From: DSUN01 sp035527715
Lineage (GTDB): Bacteria > Planctomycetota > PUPC01 > DSUN01
Direction: 5' to 3'
NCBI GenBank assembly: GCA_035527715.1
Contig: DATKZY010000187.1
Coordinates: 50,389 to 114,388, forward strand
Length of the DNA stretch: 64,000 nucleotides
Both the position numbers and the translations under genes were made by a program. This document shows, piece by piece, positions 32,208-41,000 of the stretch. The notes beneath the pieces were generated by a model. That model ran no database searches, had not been told where the DNA came from, and worked only from the letters and a program-made list of their open reading frames with translations. Each line of letters begins with the position of its first letter. The first letter of the stretch is position 1.

Positions 32208-33419
32208 ATGCCGGACGCGCCCGCAGTCGTCCTGTATATGAGCTATCTCGGCCTCGGGCTCGTGCGGGCCTTGGGGCGCGAGGGCGTGCGCGTCTTCGCC
32301 CTCGACCCGCACCCCGACGCCTTGGGCATGAACTCCCGCTACTGCCAGCCCGTCGTCACCCCCGACATCAAGCAGGACGAGGCGCGCTACCTGGAGTTCC
32401 TGCTGGACTTCGGCCGCCGCCTGCCCGCGAAGGCCGTGCTCTATCCCACCGGCGATCCGACGGTGGTGCTCCTGTCGCGCGAGCGTGAGGTCCTGTCGCA
32501 GTACTACCATTTCGTCATGCCGGACCACGCGACCGTGCTGAAGCTGCTGACGAAGGACGGGCTGGACGCCGTGGCCCGCGAGCACGGCATCCCGGCCCCC
32601 CGCACGGCCATCCCCGCCGACCGCGCGGCGGTGGAGGCCGCGGCGCGCGACCTCCAGTTCCCCGTCCTTCTCAAGCCCGCGGAGAGCCACGCCTGGAAGG
32701 CGAAGGCCATCGTGGACCTCATTGGCGTCGGCACCAAGGTCATCCCGTGCTCCAGTCCAGAGGAGTTGCTCGTCCAGTACGACCGCATCGCCGCCCACAA
32801 CCCCAACGTGATTGTCCAGGAACTCGTCCCCGGCGAGGACGAGCGGCTGGTGTACTTCTGCTTCTACGTCGGGCGGGACGGCGAGCCACTGGGCGTCTTC
32901 GCGGGGCGGAAGCGCCGCGTGCTGCCGCCCGGCCTCGGCTCGGCCAGCTTCGCCGAGACCATGGCCGACCCCGCGCTCACCGACGTGGCGCTGCGGCTCC
33001 TCCGCGCCGTGGACTATCGCGGACTCGGCGGCGTCGAGTTCAAGCTCGACCCGCGCGACAATACGTACAAGCTCATCGAGTTCAACGTGCGGTTCGGCCT
33101 CTGGGACGCGTTGGGCGCCCGCTGCGGGGTGAACCTGGCGCACCTCGCCTGGCGCGATGCGCTCGGGCTGCCCGTCGAGCCGCAGGTCCGCTGCCGCACG
33201 GGCGTCAAGTGGGTCTCGATGCAGCGCGACCTGTCGGCATTCCGGCTCTACCGTCGCCAGGGCAAGCTGACCACGTGGCGCTGGCTCCGCTCGCTCGCCG
33301 GCGAGAAGATGTGGGCCGTCCTGGCGTGGGACGACCTGGCCCCGTTCTTGTCGAGCGCCCCAGGCTACGTGTGGGGACTCCTCGCGCCGCGGCTGGGAAT
33401 CGGGCGGGGCAGGGTGTAG
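32208..33419 (+). CDS. ATP-grasp domain ligase
   Basis: 403 residues. The pre-ATP-grasp domain (1-115) is followed by 'LQFPVLLKPAESHAWKAKAIVD' (ATP-binding lysines), 'VIVQELVPGEDERLVYFCFYV' and 'KLIEFNVRFGLWDALGARCG' (metal-binding E-x-N). This is the carbamoyl-phosphate-synthetase-like ATP-grasp group; such proteins ligate a carboxylate to an amine, or act on D-amino-acid or aminosugar conjugates, in exopolysaccharide clusters. Start ATG 32208 with AAGGGGTG upstream. The substrate is not predictable. Confidence 0.85.
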   Translation: MPDAPAVVLYMSYLGLGLVRALGREGVRVFALDPHPDALGMNSRYCQPVVTPDIKQDEARYLEFLLDFGRRLPAKAVLYPTGDPTVVLLSREREVLSQYYHFVMPDHATVLKLLTKDGLDAVAREHGIPAPRTAIPADRAAVEAAARDLQFPVLLKPAESHAWKAKAIVDLIGVGTKVIPCSSPEELLVQYDRIAAHNPNVIVQELVPGEDERLVYFCFYVGRDGEPLGVFAGRKRRVLPPGLGSASFAETMADPALTDVALRLLRAVDYRGLGGVEFKLDPRDNTYKLIEFNVRFGLWDALGARCGVNLAHLAWRDALGLPVEPQVRCRTGVKWVSMQRDLSAFRLYRRQGKLTTWRWLRSLAGEKMWAVLAWDDLAPFLSSAPGYVWGLLAPRLGIGRGRV

Positions 33420-33430
33420 AATGGGAGAAG

Positions 33431-33472
33431 GCAGTGCGAAATGTAAAATGCAAAAGGCAAAGTGCAAAATCC
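33431..33472. repeat. AT-rich heptamer tract, left arm of an inverted pair
   Basis: Six 7-nt units (GCAGTGC, GAAATGT, AAAATGC, AAAAGGC, AAAGTGC, AAAATCC) follow the ATP-grasp stop. They are close to the reverse complement of the tract at 33517-33558. Confidence 0.88.
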
Positions 33473-33516
33473 AGAACACACCTGGGGCTAGGGGAGTAAG
33501 CGACATCGGGGCTCAC

Positions 33517-33558
33517 CATTTTGCCTTTTGCACTTTGCCTTCTGCATTTTGCATTGGG
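33517..33558. repeat. AT-rich heptamer tract, right arm of an inverted pair
   Basis: Six 7-nt units (CATTTTG, CCTTTTG, CACTTTG, CCTTCTG, CATTTTG, CATTGGG) lie just before the radical SAM start at 33570. Pairing with 33431-33472 would give a long imperfect hairpin with a 44-nt loop between the two genes. Confidence 0.88.
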
Positions 33559-33569
33559 ATTTCTCCGCG

Positions 33570-34952
33570 ATGAAGGTTGCGCTGATCCAGCCGCCAATGG
33601 ATTCGGACTACCCGCCGCTGAGCCTCGGCTCGCTGGCGGCGTATCTGGCGTCGAAGGGGCACACGCCGCGCGTCTTCGACCTCCAGGTGCCGGCGCAGCG
33701 GGCCGAATGGCCGCGGGCGTTGGCGGAGTTCGCGCCCCAGCTCGTCGGCGTCACGGCGATGACCCCCACCATCGCCGCCGCGGCCGAGGTCGGTCGCACC
33801 TGCAAGCAGGCCCTCCCCGACGCCACACTCGTCCTCGGCGGCTATCACGTGAGCTTCCTGCCCGAGGAGACGATGCGGCGCTACCCTGCCTTCGACGTGG
33901 GGGTGATCGGCGAGGGCGAGGTGACGCTGCACGAGCTGGTCGAGGCACTGGACGCGGGCCGCGAGTTGGACCAGGTGAGCGGGCTGATCCTCCGCCGTGG
34001 CGACGGCCTGGTGACGACCCCGCCGCGCGCGCGCATCCAGGACCTGGACGCCCTGCCCTGGCCCCACGAGCACTACGACCTCGGCCACTACCTGTGGTAC
34101 GGCGGCTACACGGGGCGCTGGACGTTCAAGTGCGCGAGCGCCATCGTCTCGCGCGGCTGCCCGTTTCGCTGCCGCTTTTGCGCCTCGCAGCGCTTCTGGT
34201 CGAAGCGTTACCTCGTCGGCTCGCCCGAGCACGTGGTGGACGAGATGCGGTGGCTGGCCCGCCACGGCGCGCGGAGCGTGTACTTCCGCGACAGCACGTT
34301 CAACGTCAAGAGGAAATGGCTCCGCGAGTTCTGCGCGGCGAAGCGGCGGGCGGGCCTCCGCATGCGCTGGCTGTGCAACAGCCGCGTGGACACGCTGGAC
34401 GAGGAGCAGCTCACGCTGATGGCCGAGGCGGGCCTCGAGGCCCTCTACTTCGGCGTCGAGAGCGGCAGCCAGCGCATCCTCGATTACTACAACAAAGGCG
34501 TCACCGTCGAGCAGACCCGCGAGGCATTCCGCCTCTGCCACAAGTACCGCGTCGCCACGGCGGCCTACTTCATGATCGGCGCGCCCATCGAGACGCGGGC
34601 CGACATCGAGGAGAGCCGCAAGCTCGCCCGCGAGCTGCGGGCGAAGTACACCTACTGGTTCATCTACACGCCGCTGCCGGGCGCCCCGCTTTACGACGAC
34701 TTCGTCGAGCGGGGCTACAAGCCCGACTTCGAGCACTTCGTCTTCAGCCGTGCGACGATTCCCGTGGGCGACCTGGCCCCCGAGGAGCTGGAGGCCCTCC
34801 ACCACCAGCTCGTCGCCGAGTTCCGCCGCAAGACCACGCGGGGCGATGTCTGGCGGCGACGCTGGGAGATTCTCCGGTCCGTCCGCTCCTGGCGCGACGT
34901 GCGCCACCTGGGCCGCAAGCTCGCGCGGCGAATGGGGCTAGGTGGCCAGTAG
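33570..34952 (+). CDS. B12-binding domain radical SAM protein (paralogue 1)
   Basis: 460 residues. Residues about 1-140 form the B12-binding-like Rossmann domain ('VALIQPPMDSDYPPLSLGSLAAYL', 'VLGGYHVSFLPEET', 'VGVIGEGEVTLHELV') without the DxHxxG lower-ligand motif. 'SRGCPFRCRFCASQRFW' is the radical SAM CxxxCxxC. 'YFGVESGSQRILDYYNKGVT' and 'YFMIGAPIETRADIEESRKLA' follow. Such enzymes (HemN/MiaB-like superfamily, class B methyltransferase-like) often alkylate unreactive carbons of antibiotics, lipids or sugars. The frame is open a little further upstream but only through heptamer repeats, so ATG 33570 is used. Confidence 0.88.
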   Translation: MKVALIQPPMDSDYPPLSLGSLAAYLASKGHTPRVFDLQVPAQRAEWPRALAEFAPQLVGVTAMTPTIAAAAEVGRTCKQALPDATLVLGGYHVSFLPEETMRRYPAFDVGVIGEGEVTLHELVEALDAGRELDQVSGLILRRGDGLVTTPPRARIQDLDALPWPHEHYDLGHYLWYGGYTGRWTFKCASAIVSRGCPFRCRFCASQRFWSKRYLVGSPEHVVDEMRWLARHGARSVYFRDSTFNVKRKWLREFCAAKRRAGLRMRWLCNSRVDTLDEEQLTLMAEAGLEALYFGVESGSQRILDYYNKGVTVEQTREAFRLCHKYRVATAAYFMIGAPIETRADIEESRKLARELRAKYTYWFIYTPLPGAPLYDDFVERGYKPDFEHFVFSRATIPVGDLAPEELEALHHQLVAEFRRKTTRGDVWRRRWEILRSVRSWRDVRHLGRKLARRMGLGGQ

Positions 34953-35165
34953 TGGGCAAGTCAAGATGCTCACCCCCTCCCGTCCGGAGTGGTCTGAGCG
35001 CCTTGACTCAGCTCCACAACGAGGGTTCAGGAGAGCCACATGTCATTGCTGTGTATATGGTTGTGGCTCCGTCCGCGGCGCCGGTCGTCGGCCCGCCAAG
35101 ATGTTCACCCCCTATTGCGCGCGCGTGAGCATCTTGAACACCTTGAGTTCGAGGTCTGACCCCGA
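34953..35165. other. intergenic stretch with inverted and direct repeats
   Basis: No gene. CAAGATGCTCACCCC near 34964 and CAAGATGTTCACCCC near 35098 are direct repeats. The second pairs with GTGAGCATCTTG at 35126-35137 to form a hairpin. Immediately before the next gene is GGTCTGACCCC, resembling half of other palindromes in the window. Confidence 0.6.
35098..35138. repeat. hairpin between the two radical SAM paralogues
   Basis: CAAGATGTTCAC and GTGAGCATCTTG pair with one mismatch over 12 bp around a loop of about 16 nt. Confidence 0.6.
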
Positions 35166-36524
35166 ATGCGCGTGACGCTGGTGCAACCCGACACGGGCGG
35201 GAGCTATCCGCCGCTGAGCCTGGGCTACCTGGCGGCCTATGCCGCCGCGCGGGGCCACGAGGCGCGGATTCTCGACCTCCAGGTGCCCGCGCAGCGCGAG
35301 CGCTGGGAAGAGCTTCTCGTCGAGGCTCGGCCCGACCTCGTCGGCTTCACGGCCCTCACGCCGAGCATTCGCCAGGCGGGTGAGCTGGCCGCCCGCGCCC
35401 GCGAGCTTCTCCCCAGCGCGAAGCTCATCGTCGGCGGATTTCACGCCTCGATGGAGCCTGAACAGACGCTTCGCGACTATCCCGCCTTCGACTACCTGTG
35501 CATTGGCGAAGGCGAGGAAACGCTGGCCGAGCTGTGCGGGCGGCTCCAGGACGGCCAGTCGCCGGAAGGCATCGCGGGCCTCGCGTGGCGGAAGGGCGAG
35601 GCCGTCGAGCTCGGGCCGCCGCGGGGCCGGATCGCCGACCTCGATCTTCTGCCGAGCCCCCATGGCTTCTACGGCCTCGAGCACTACCTCGAATCGGGCA
35701 GTTTCACCTACCAGTATGGCTATCGCTGCGCGTCGGTCATCGCGTCGCGGGGTTGCCCGTTTCGCTGCCGGTTCTGCTCGATTCCGGGCAAGTACGTTCA
35801 TCAGTCGGTCGAGCGCCTGGCCGACGAGATTGCGGAGCTGCTTCGGCGGGGGGCCGACGGCGTGTTCTTCCGCGACAGCACGTTCACGATCCGGCGCGAC
35901 TGGGTGCTGGCCTTCTGCGAGGCCGTGCGCCAGCGGCGGATGCGGTTCCACTGGATCGCGAACGCGCGGCCGGACCTCGTGGACGACGAGCTGCTGGCGG
36001 CGATGAAGCGCGCGGGCTGCTTCGCCCTCTGCTACGGCGTCGAGAGCGGCCGCGACAGCGTGCTCGACTACTATGGCAAGGACCACACGGTCGAGGACAC
36101 CCGCCGCGCCGTGGCCGCGACGAAGCGCGCGGGCATTCGTGTCATCGCCTACTTCATGCTCGGCGCGCCCATCGAGACGCGGGCCGACATCGAGGCGAGC
36201 CACCAGTTCGCCCGCGAGCTGGGCGCCGAGCGCACGATCTGGAAGATCTTCGCCCCGCTCCCCGGCTGCGAGATCTACAACGAGCTGAAGGCCAAAGGCG
36301 TGAAGCTGGACTTCGATGCGATTCGCACCGACCGGGCCTCGTATCCGCTGGCAGACATGACCGAGGCGGAGATCGAGCAGCGGTTCCGCGAGCTACAGGC
36401 AGAGTTCGCCTACACCCGCGGCAGCCGCCTCCGCGTCTTCTGGCGTCAGCTTCGCCGCGTCCGCTCGCCCCGCGACGCCTGGCGCCTCGCCCGCCGGGTG
36501 GCAGCCAGGCTGCTTCGTGGGTAG
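35166..36524 (+). CDS. B12-binding domain radical SAM protein (paralogue 2)
   Basis: 452 residues, clearly paralogous to the preceding protein over its whole length: both share 'YPPLSLG-LAAY', 'DLQVPAQR', 'SRGCPFRCRFC', 'FFRDSTF', 'YGVESG' and 'GAPIETRADIE'. The first 140 residues are a B12-binding-like domain without DxHxxG; the iron-sulfur cysteines are in 'SRGCPFRCRFCSIPGKY'. Probably a tandem duplication giving two enzymes with different substrates or successive steps. Start ATG 35166; a Shine-Dalgarno is not obvious. Confidence 0.88.
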   Translation: MRVTLVQPDTGGSYPPLSLGYLAAYAAARGHEARILDLQVPAQRERWEELLVEARPDLVGFTALTPSIRQAGELAARARELLPSAKLIVGGFHASMEPEQTLRDYPAFDYLCIGEGEETLAELCGRLQDGQSPEGIAGLAWRKGEAVELGPPRGRIADLDLLPSPHGFYGLEHYLESGSFTYQYGYRCASVIASRGCPFRCRFCSIPGKYVHQSVERLADEIAELLRRGADGVFFRDSTFTIRRDWVLAFCEAVRQRRMRFHWIANARPDLVDDELLAAMKRAGCFALCYGVESGRDSVLDYYGKDHTVEDTRRAVAATKRAGIRVIAYFMLGAPIETRADIEASHQFARELGAERTIWKIFAPLPGCEIYNELKAKGVKLDFDAIRTDRASYPLADMTEAEIEQRFRELQAEFAYTRGSRLRVFWRQLRRVRSPRDAWRLARRVAARLLRG

Positions 36525-36555
36525 GATGGTTGGATGAATGGATGACTGGATGATT
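36524..36555. repeat. octamer tract (GGATGNNT x4), left arm
   Basis: Four 8-nt units (GGATGGTT, GGATGAAT, GGATGACT, GGATGATT) overlap the end of the radical SAM gene. They are inverted relative to 36581-36612. Confidence 0.88.
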
Positions 36556-36580
36556 GTCAGAGGAGCCTTGCCGCCTTCCC

Positions 36581-36612
36581 ATTCATCCATCCATCCACCC
36601 ATCCATTCATCC
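36581..36612. repeat. octamer tract (ATTCATCC family x4), right arm
   Basis: Four 8-nt units (ATTCATCC, ATCCATCC, ACCCATCC, ATTCATCC) end 17 nt before the next start codon. With the left arm they frame a 25-bp centre and could form a hairpin. Confidence 0.88.
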
Positions 36613-36629
36613 TCCTCCAGGAGGCGCAT

Positions 36630-37646
36630 GTGAGCCGCTGGGCCAGGCAACTCGTCGTCACCGTGTCCGTCGAGCCCGACGATCCGTCGGTCGTGGGCCG
36701 GTCGGGAGCGTATCGCTCACTCGACGGGCTTGAGCGGTTCCACGAGCTGTGCCGACGCTACGGCGTGCGGCCGACGTATCTCGCCACGTACTCGGCGGCG
36801 GGGGAGACCCGGTGCGTGGACCTCTTCCGCTCCTGCGGCGACGAGGCCGAGGTCGGGGCGCACCTGCACCCCGAGGAGGTGCCGCCCATCGCCGAGGGCG
36901 AGCGTGGCAACCACACGCTGCGCCCGAGCGCGGTCGAGCCCGGCCGCCTGCGGGAAAAGCTGGCCAACCTCGTCGAGCGCGTGGCGGAGGCGGCGGGGCG
37001 GCGGCCCACCGCGTATCGCGCCGGCTTCTTCGACCTCACGCCCAGCCAGGTCGTCGCGCTTGTTGGGCTGGGGATCGAAGCCGACTCCAGCCTTGGCCCC
37101 CTGGAAAAGGTCGGCGGCAAGTACCCGTTTCTTCGCGTTCCCTTTGAGCCATACGTCGCTGACCCCGCGAACCCGTGCACAGAGGCTCACGCGTCACGCG
37201 TCACGCGTCACGCATCACTCGTCGAGGTTCCCCTCACCAGCGTCTTCCGCCGTCCTTTTCCCAGGCGGCTTTTTGGTGTATACTTCGGGATGCCGGGTGT
37301 CGTGCGAGGGGCGCTGCGCGCGCTCGGCGCCGCCGAGGTGCTGCGGTTCCGCCCGGCAGTGGCCTCCGCCGACGACTTGCTGGCCGTGTGCCGGCGCACG
37401 GAGCGGCTGGGCGTGCCCGCGGTCATGACCATTCACTCGAACGAGTTGTGGCCGGGCACGAGCGCGGGGTCACATCTTCATTTGGCACCTGGCGGCGAAG
37501 TGCGAAATGAAGATGTGACCCCCGAGGCGGCCTGTGCCGCCTACTTCGAGCGCCTCGAGCGGGTGTTCGCGCATTGCCAGGCGGACGGCTGGGCGAGCCG
37601 CACGCTCACGGAGATCGCCCGCGCAACCCGGGGGAATGCGGGATGA
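36630..37646 (+). CDS. Polysaccharide deacetylase-like protein with two repeat insertions
   Basis: 338 residues. 'VVTVSVEPDDPSV' and 'EVGAHLHPEEVPPI' (H-x-H) match a deacetylase branch in which metal ligands are partly changed; 'TAYRAGFFDLTPSQV' and 'VPAVMTIHSNELWPGTS' are also conserved. A heptamer tract (37187-37221) encodes 'SRVTRHAS' in the middle and the 57-bp palindrome at 37466-37522 encodes about 19 residues before 'ACAAYFERLERVF'. The start is GTG 36630 with AGGAGG about 7 nt upstream. The stop overlaps the next ATG (ATGATG). Confidence 0.82.
   Translation: MSRWARQLVVTVSVEPDDPSVVGRSGAYRSLDGLERFHELCRRYGVRPTYLATYSAAGETRCVDLFRSCGDEAEVGAHLHPEEVPPIAEGERGNHTLRPSAVEPGRLREKLANLVERVAEAAGRRPTAYRAGFFDLTPSQVVALVGLGIEADSSLGPLEKVGGKYPFLRVPFEPYVADPANPCTEAHASRVTRHASLVEVPLTSVFRRPFPRRLFGVYFGMPGVVRGALRALGAAEVLRFRPAVASADDLLAVCRRTERLGVPAVMTIHSNELWPGTSAGSHLHLAPGGEVRNEDVTPEAACAAYFERLERVFAHCQADGWASRTLTEIARATRGNAG
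37187..37221. repeat. in-frame heptamer tract (TCACGCG x5)
   Basis: Units TCACGCG, TCACGCG, TCACGCG, TCACGCA, TCACTCG lie inside the deacetylase gene at 36630. The same unit recurs at 62815-62835 in the HzsA-like gene. Confidence 0.9.
37466..37522. repeat. in-frame coding palindrome, copy D
   Basis: 57 bp; perfect 18-bp arms GGGGTCACATCTTCATTT and AAATGAAGATGTGACCCC, same orientation as copy A. It is translated as GSHLHLAPGGEVRNEDVTP inside the deacetylase at 36630. Confidence 0.95.
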
Positions 37647-38050
37647 TGGGGCCGGCGACCCACTTCTTGTTCGGCATGCTGTGCGGAGCGGCGATCGGGG
37701 GGGTGGCCGTGGCCCTGCGCCGCAGGTGGCTGGCGTGGCTGCCGGCTTTCATCCTGGCCTGCGGCTTCTGGGCCGAGATGCCCTGCCTCGTCGGCGTGCG
37801 CGACGTCGCCCACCCGCTGGCCAATGTGTTCTTCGGCTACGCCTGGCTGCATCCGTGGCTCGAGGCCGACGAGCTGACGGGCTTCTCCTTCGTCCTCGGG
37901 CTGGCGAACCTGATGATGCTGGCCTGCGTGGTCTTCCTGTACCGGTTCTTCGCCGCGGTGGACTTGGTGCGGTGGGAACGCGAGGAGCCTCCGCGCGAGC
38001 GGGAGCGCTCCCGGCCGCATCGCTCCCGCCGCCATCGCGCGAGGGAGTGA
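37643..38050 (+). CDS. Small membrane protein, stand-alone copy of the next protein's N-terminus
   Basis: 135 residues with three hydrophobic segments (about 12-28, 30-50, 75-105) and a very basic tail (PRERERSRPHRSRRHRARE). 'HFLFGM...LRRRWLAWLPAFILACGFWAEMP' and 'HPLANVFFGYAWLHPW' correspond to 'HFAVGM...LRRRWLLWLPLVMTACGALALVP' and 'TPAANVFFLHTWLDRQ' at the start of the 1607-residue protein downstream. Conserved histidines recall YdjM/DUF457-like membrane proteins, but this is uncertain. The start overlaps the deacetylase stop by 4 nt. Confidence 0.75.
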   Translation: MMGPATHFLFGMLCGAAIGGVAVALRRRWLAWLPAFILACGFWAEMPCLVGVRDVAHPLANVFFGYAWLHPWLEADELTGFSFVLGLANLMMLACVVFLYRFFAAVDLVRWEREEPPRERERSRPHRSRRHRARE

Positions 38051-38057
38051 CGCCGCC

Positions 38058-41000
38058 ATGCCGATGCCCCAGGTGCACTTCGCGGTCGGCATGGGAGCGG
38101 CCTCGCTGCTGGGCGTGCCGCTGCTCGTGCTGCGCCGGCGCTGGCTCCTGTGGCTGCCGCTCGTCATGACCGCGTGCGGCGCGCTGGCGCTGGTGCCCGA
38201 CGTGGTAGCGCGGGGCAGGGACTTCCTGCCCGGGCCCGCGGCCGAGCGGGGGCGCACGCACACCCCCGCGGCCAACGTGTTCTTCCTGCACACGTGGCTC
38301 GACCGGCAGCCGGCCCTCTACGCGCCGGCCGTGGCCGACCTGGCGTTCCAGGCCGTGGCGCTGATGTACCTGGCCTCCGCCATCGGCTATGCGGCCTTCC
38401 TCCGCTGGGGGCTCCCTCGGATGGCCGAAGCGGGGGAGGCGTTAGCGCGGCTGCGGCGCGAGACGGCGAGCTATCGCCCCGTGGCCGCCCTGCTCGGCCT
38501 GCTGCCGCTCGTGGTGGCCGGCGCGGCGGCGGTGTGGACGCTGTGGCCCAAACGCCCCGCGGGCGCGCCCGCCCAGGGGCAGGAGGCGCTCGACCCCGCG
38601 CAGTGGGCGCAACTTGTCTCGCGGCGCCTCGGCGTCGCGGTCGGCCAGCGCCTCGGCGTCGTCCATTCGACATGGGACAGCCATGGGGCCTGGCTGTGCG
38701 GCGACCTGGGGGCGAGGGTGTCGCCCGACGCGCCGGGCGCCGCCGAGCTCGTCGAGCGCGCGAAGGCCAATGGCTGCGATTTCGTGGCGTTGCTGGACGG
38801 CGCGAGCCCTGACGACCTTGCCGCGGCGCGACAGAAGCACCCCGACATGGCCCTCCTGGCGGGCCTGGTGTGGGACGCGCCGACGAGGCGGGGGGCCGAG
38901 CGAGCCATCGTGCTGGTGCCGCCGCAAGCGCGCGAGGCCGCGGTGCTGGCCGACTTCCGCCGGCAGTTCGCCGGCCCGGGCGGATCGGCAGAGGATGCCC
39001 TGCGATGGCTCGACGCCCACGGCGCCTCGCCCAAGGCACAGCCCGTGGTCCTGGCGGCACAGGCTTCCAGCCTGTGGGCCACAGGCAAGATGCCTGTGCC
39101 ACCGGGCAGCGGGGAGGGCTGGCCGGATCTCTTCTCGTGGCGGCGGACGAATGGGCTGTTCATCGGCTTCCTCGGCCTTCCGGGCGCCGAACGCCTGTCC
39201 GCCCGCGAGGCCCGCAGCCAGTGGGACCCCCGCGTGGCCGCCGTGGGGGGCATGTGGGACAGGTTCCTGGACGGGGGCTTCCGGCTCTGGGGCGCGGCCG
39301 CGGCATCCGGCTTCCAGGACCCTGCCCGGCAGTTCTGGCCGGGCGAGTTCGCCCGCACCCACGTGTGGTGCCGCGGGCGCGCCGCGGAGGACGTGTTGGG
39401 CGGCCTCCGGGACGGGTGCTTCTGGGCCGTCGAGGGCGCGGTCGTGCGCGCGCTGGACTTCGGGGTCAACGCCCCGACGCTCGAGCGGCCCGCGCGGATG
39501 GGCGAGGTGGCCCGCGTGGCGCCGGGCGACGAGGTGACCGTGGAGCTGGCCCTGGACGTGCCGCCCACCGACTTCGCCGGGCGCCCGAGCCAGCTCGACG
39601 AGGTGGAGCTGGTCTCGAACTTCGGCGGCGAGGCCGAGGTCGTCGCGCGGTTCCGCAACGTGCACGACGTGCGCCGCCTCGAGCACCGCCTGCCGCCGGC
39701 CCAGGACGCCAACGGCGGCCTCGGCTTCTACGTGCGCGCCCGAGGCTCCCGCCGCGTGGATGCGGGAGCGCGGCTGTTCTTCTACACGAACCCCATCCGC
39801 GTCCTCGTGCGGCCGGGGCTGGCGCCGCCGGCGCCGCCGGGCGCGGCCCCCGTCCGCGTGGCCTCGGCGCACCGCCCCGTCGAGCCCGCGCCGCCGAAGC
39901 CCAAGACGGCGACGCCCGTAGCGCCGCCGCCCGAGGACGACGTGCGGGCGCGGCTCGCCGCCGTCGGCCTGCCGGCCGGCGTGAGCCCCGTGTGCGTCGA
40001 AACGTTTCAGAAGCCGCCCGGGCGCCAGTGGCTTGGCGCCCACGTGAGCATCATCGGCGACCGCGGCCCGGCCCTGGGCGACGAGGAGCTGCGCGTCGAG
40101 CTCCTCCAGCGCATCCCCCTTGGCGAGGCCACCCGACTGTTCTTCCGGTGCTACGCCTTGGACTGTGCCCGGCTGACGCTTGTCGCGCGCCCCGGCGGCG
40201 GAGCGGCCGCCTGCCAGGCCGTCCGCGAGCTCCCCGAGCGTCAGTGGGTCGAGTTCGACCTCTCGCTCGGCGACGACTTCCTGCCCCTGCGCGGGACCTC
40301 GGGCCGCCTGGGGCCGCCGGGCGAGGTCCAGGCCCTCGAGTGGGCTGGCGCCCGCCTCGGGCCGCTCTCGCGCTTCTACGTGACCGATGTCGTCGTCTAC
40401 GAGCCCACGCCTGCCAGCCGCCAGGGGCTGGCCCTGAAGCAAGCGGTGGACCTGGACGCGGCGCTGCGCGAGACGGCGGGCCGAGGGGCGACCGCAGCCA
40501 TGCAGCAACGGGCCCAGGCCGCCCTGGACCGCCTCGCCGCCTGGCGCGCGCGGCTCGACCCCAGACGAGGGCCACCGACGCCCGACGAACTGGCCGCCGT
40601 CCGCCGCGACCTGGCCGAGTTGGCCGCCGAGAGCCGTTGTCTTGGCTGGCAGGCCGCCATGACTCGCACCTTCCGCCTCGGCGACCCCAGGTTCGCCGTC
40701 ACCCTCGCCGCCCCCGGCCAGCGCATCTCGGCGCGCAACCCCGCGCTCAACCCGTCGCCACAGATCGCCCGCTCGTGGGACCTGGCCGCCGCCGGCGCCG
40801 AGGCCGAGAGCGTCCAGATCGTCGTCATCGCCCTCTGGGACAGGCTCGAGGCCGTCGCCGTCGGCGTCTCGCCGTTCGTCCCTGTGGCTCGGGATGGGGC
40901 CGAGGGCCCGCCCGGCGGCGAGCGGGCCGCCACGCTGCCGACCTCGCTTGCCCTCGTGGGCGAGGCGATGGTGCGCCCAGGCCCCCTCCTCGCCCCCGAG

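Noticed and set aside
20783..37522. Rho-independent terminators at the 57-bp palindromes
   Set aside because: The stems are strong, but they lie inside open reading frames, are followed by coding sequence and have no T-tract.
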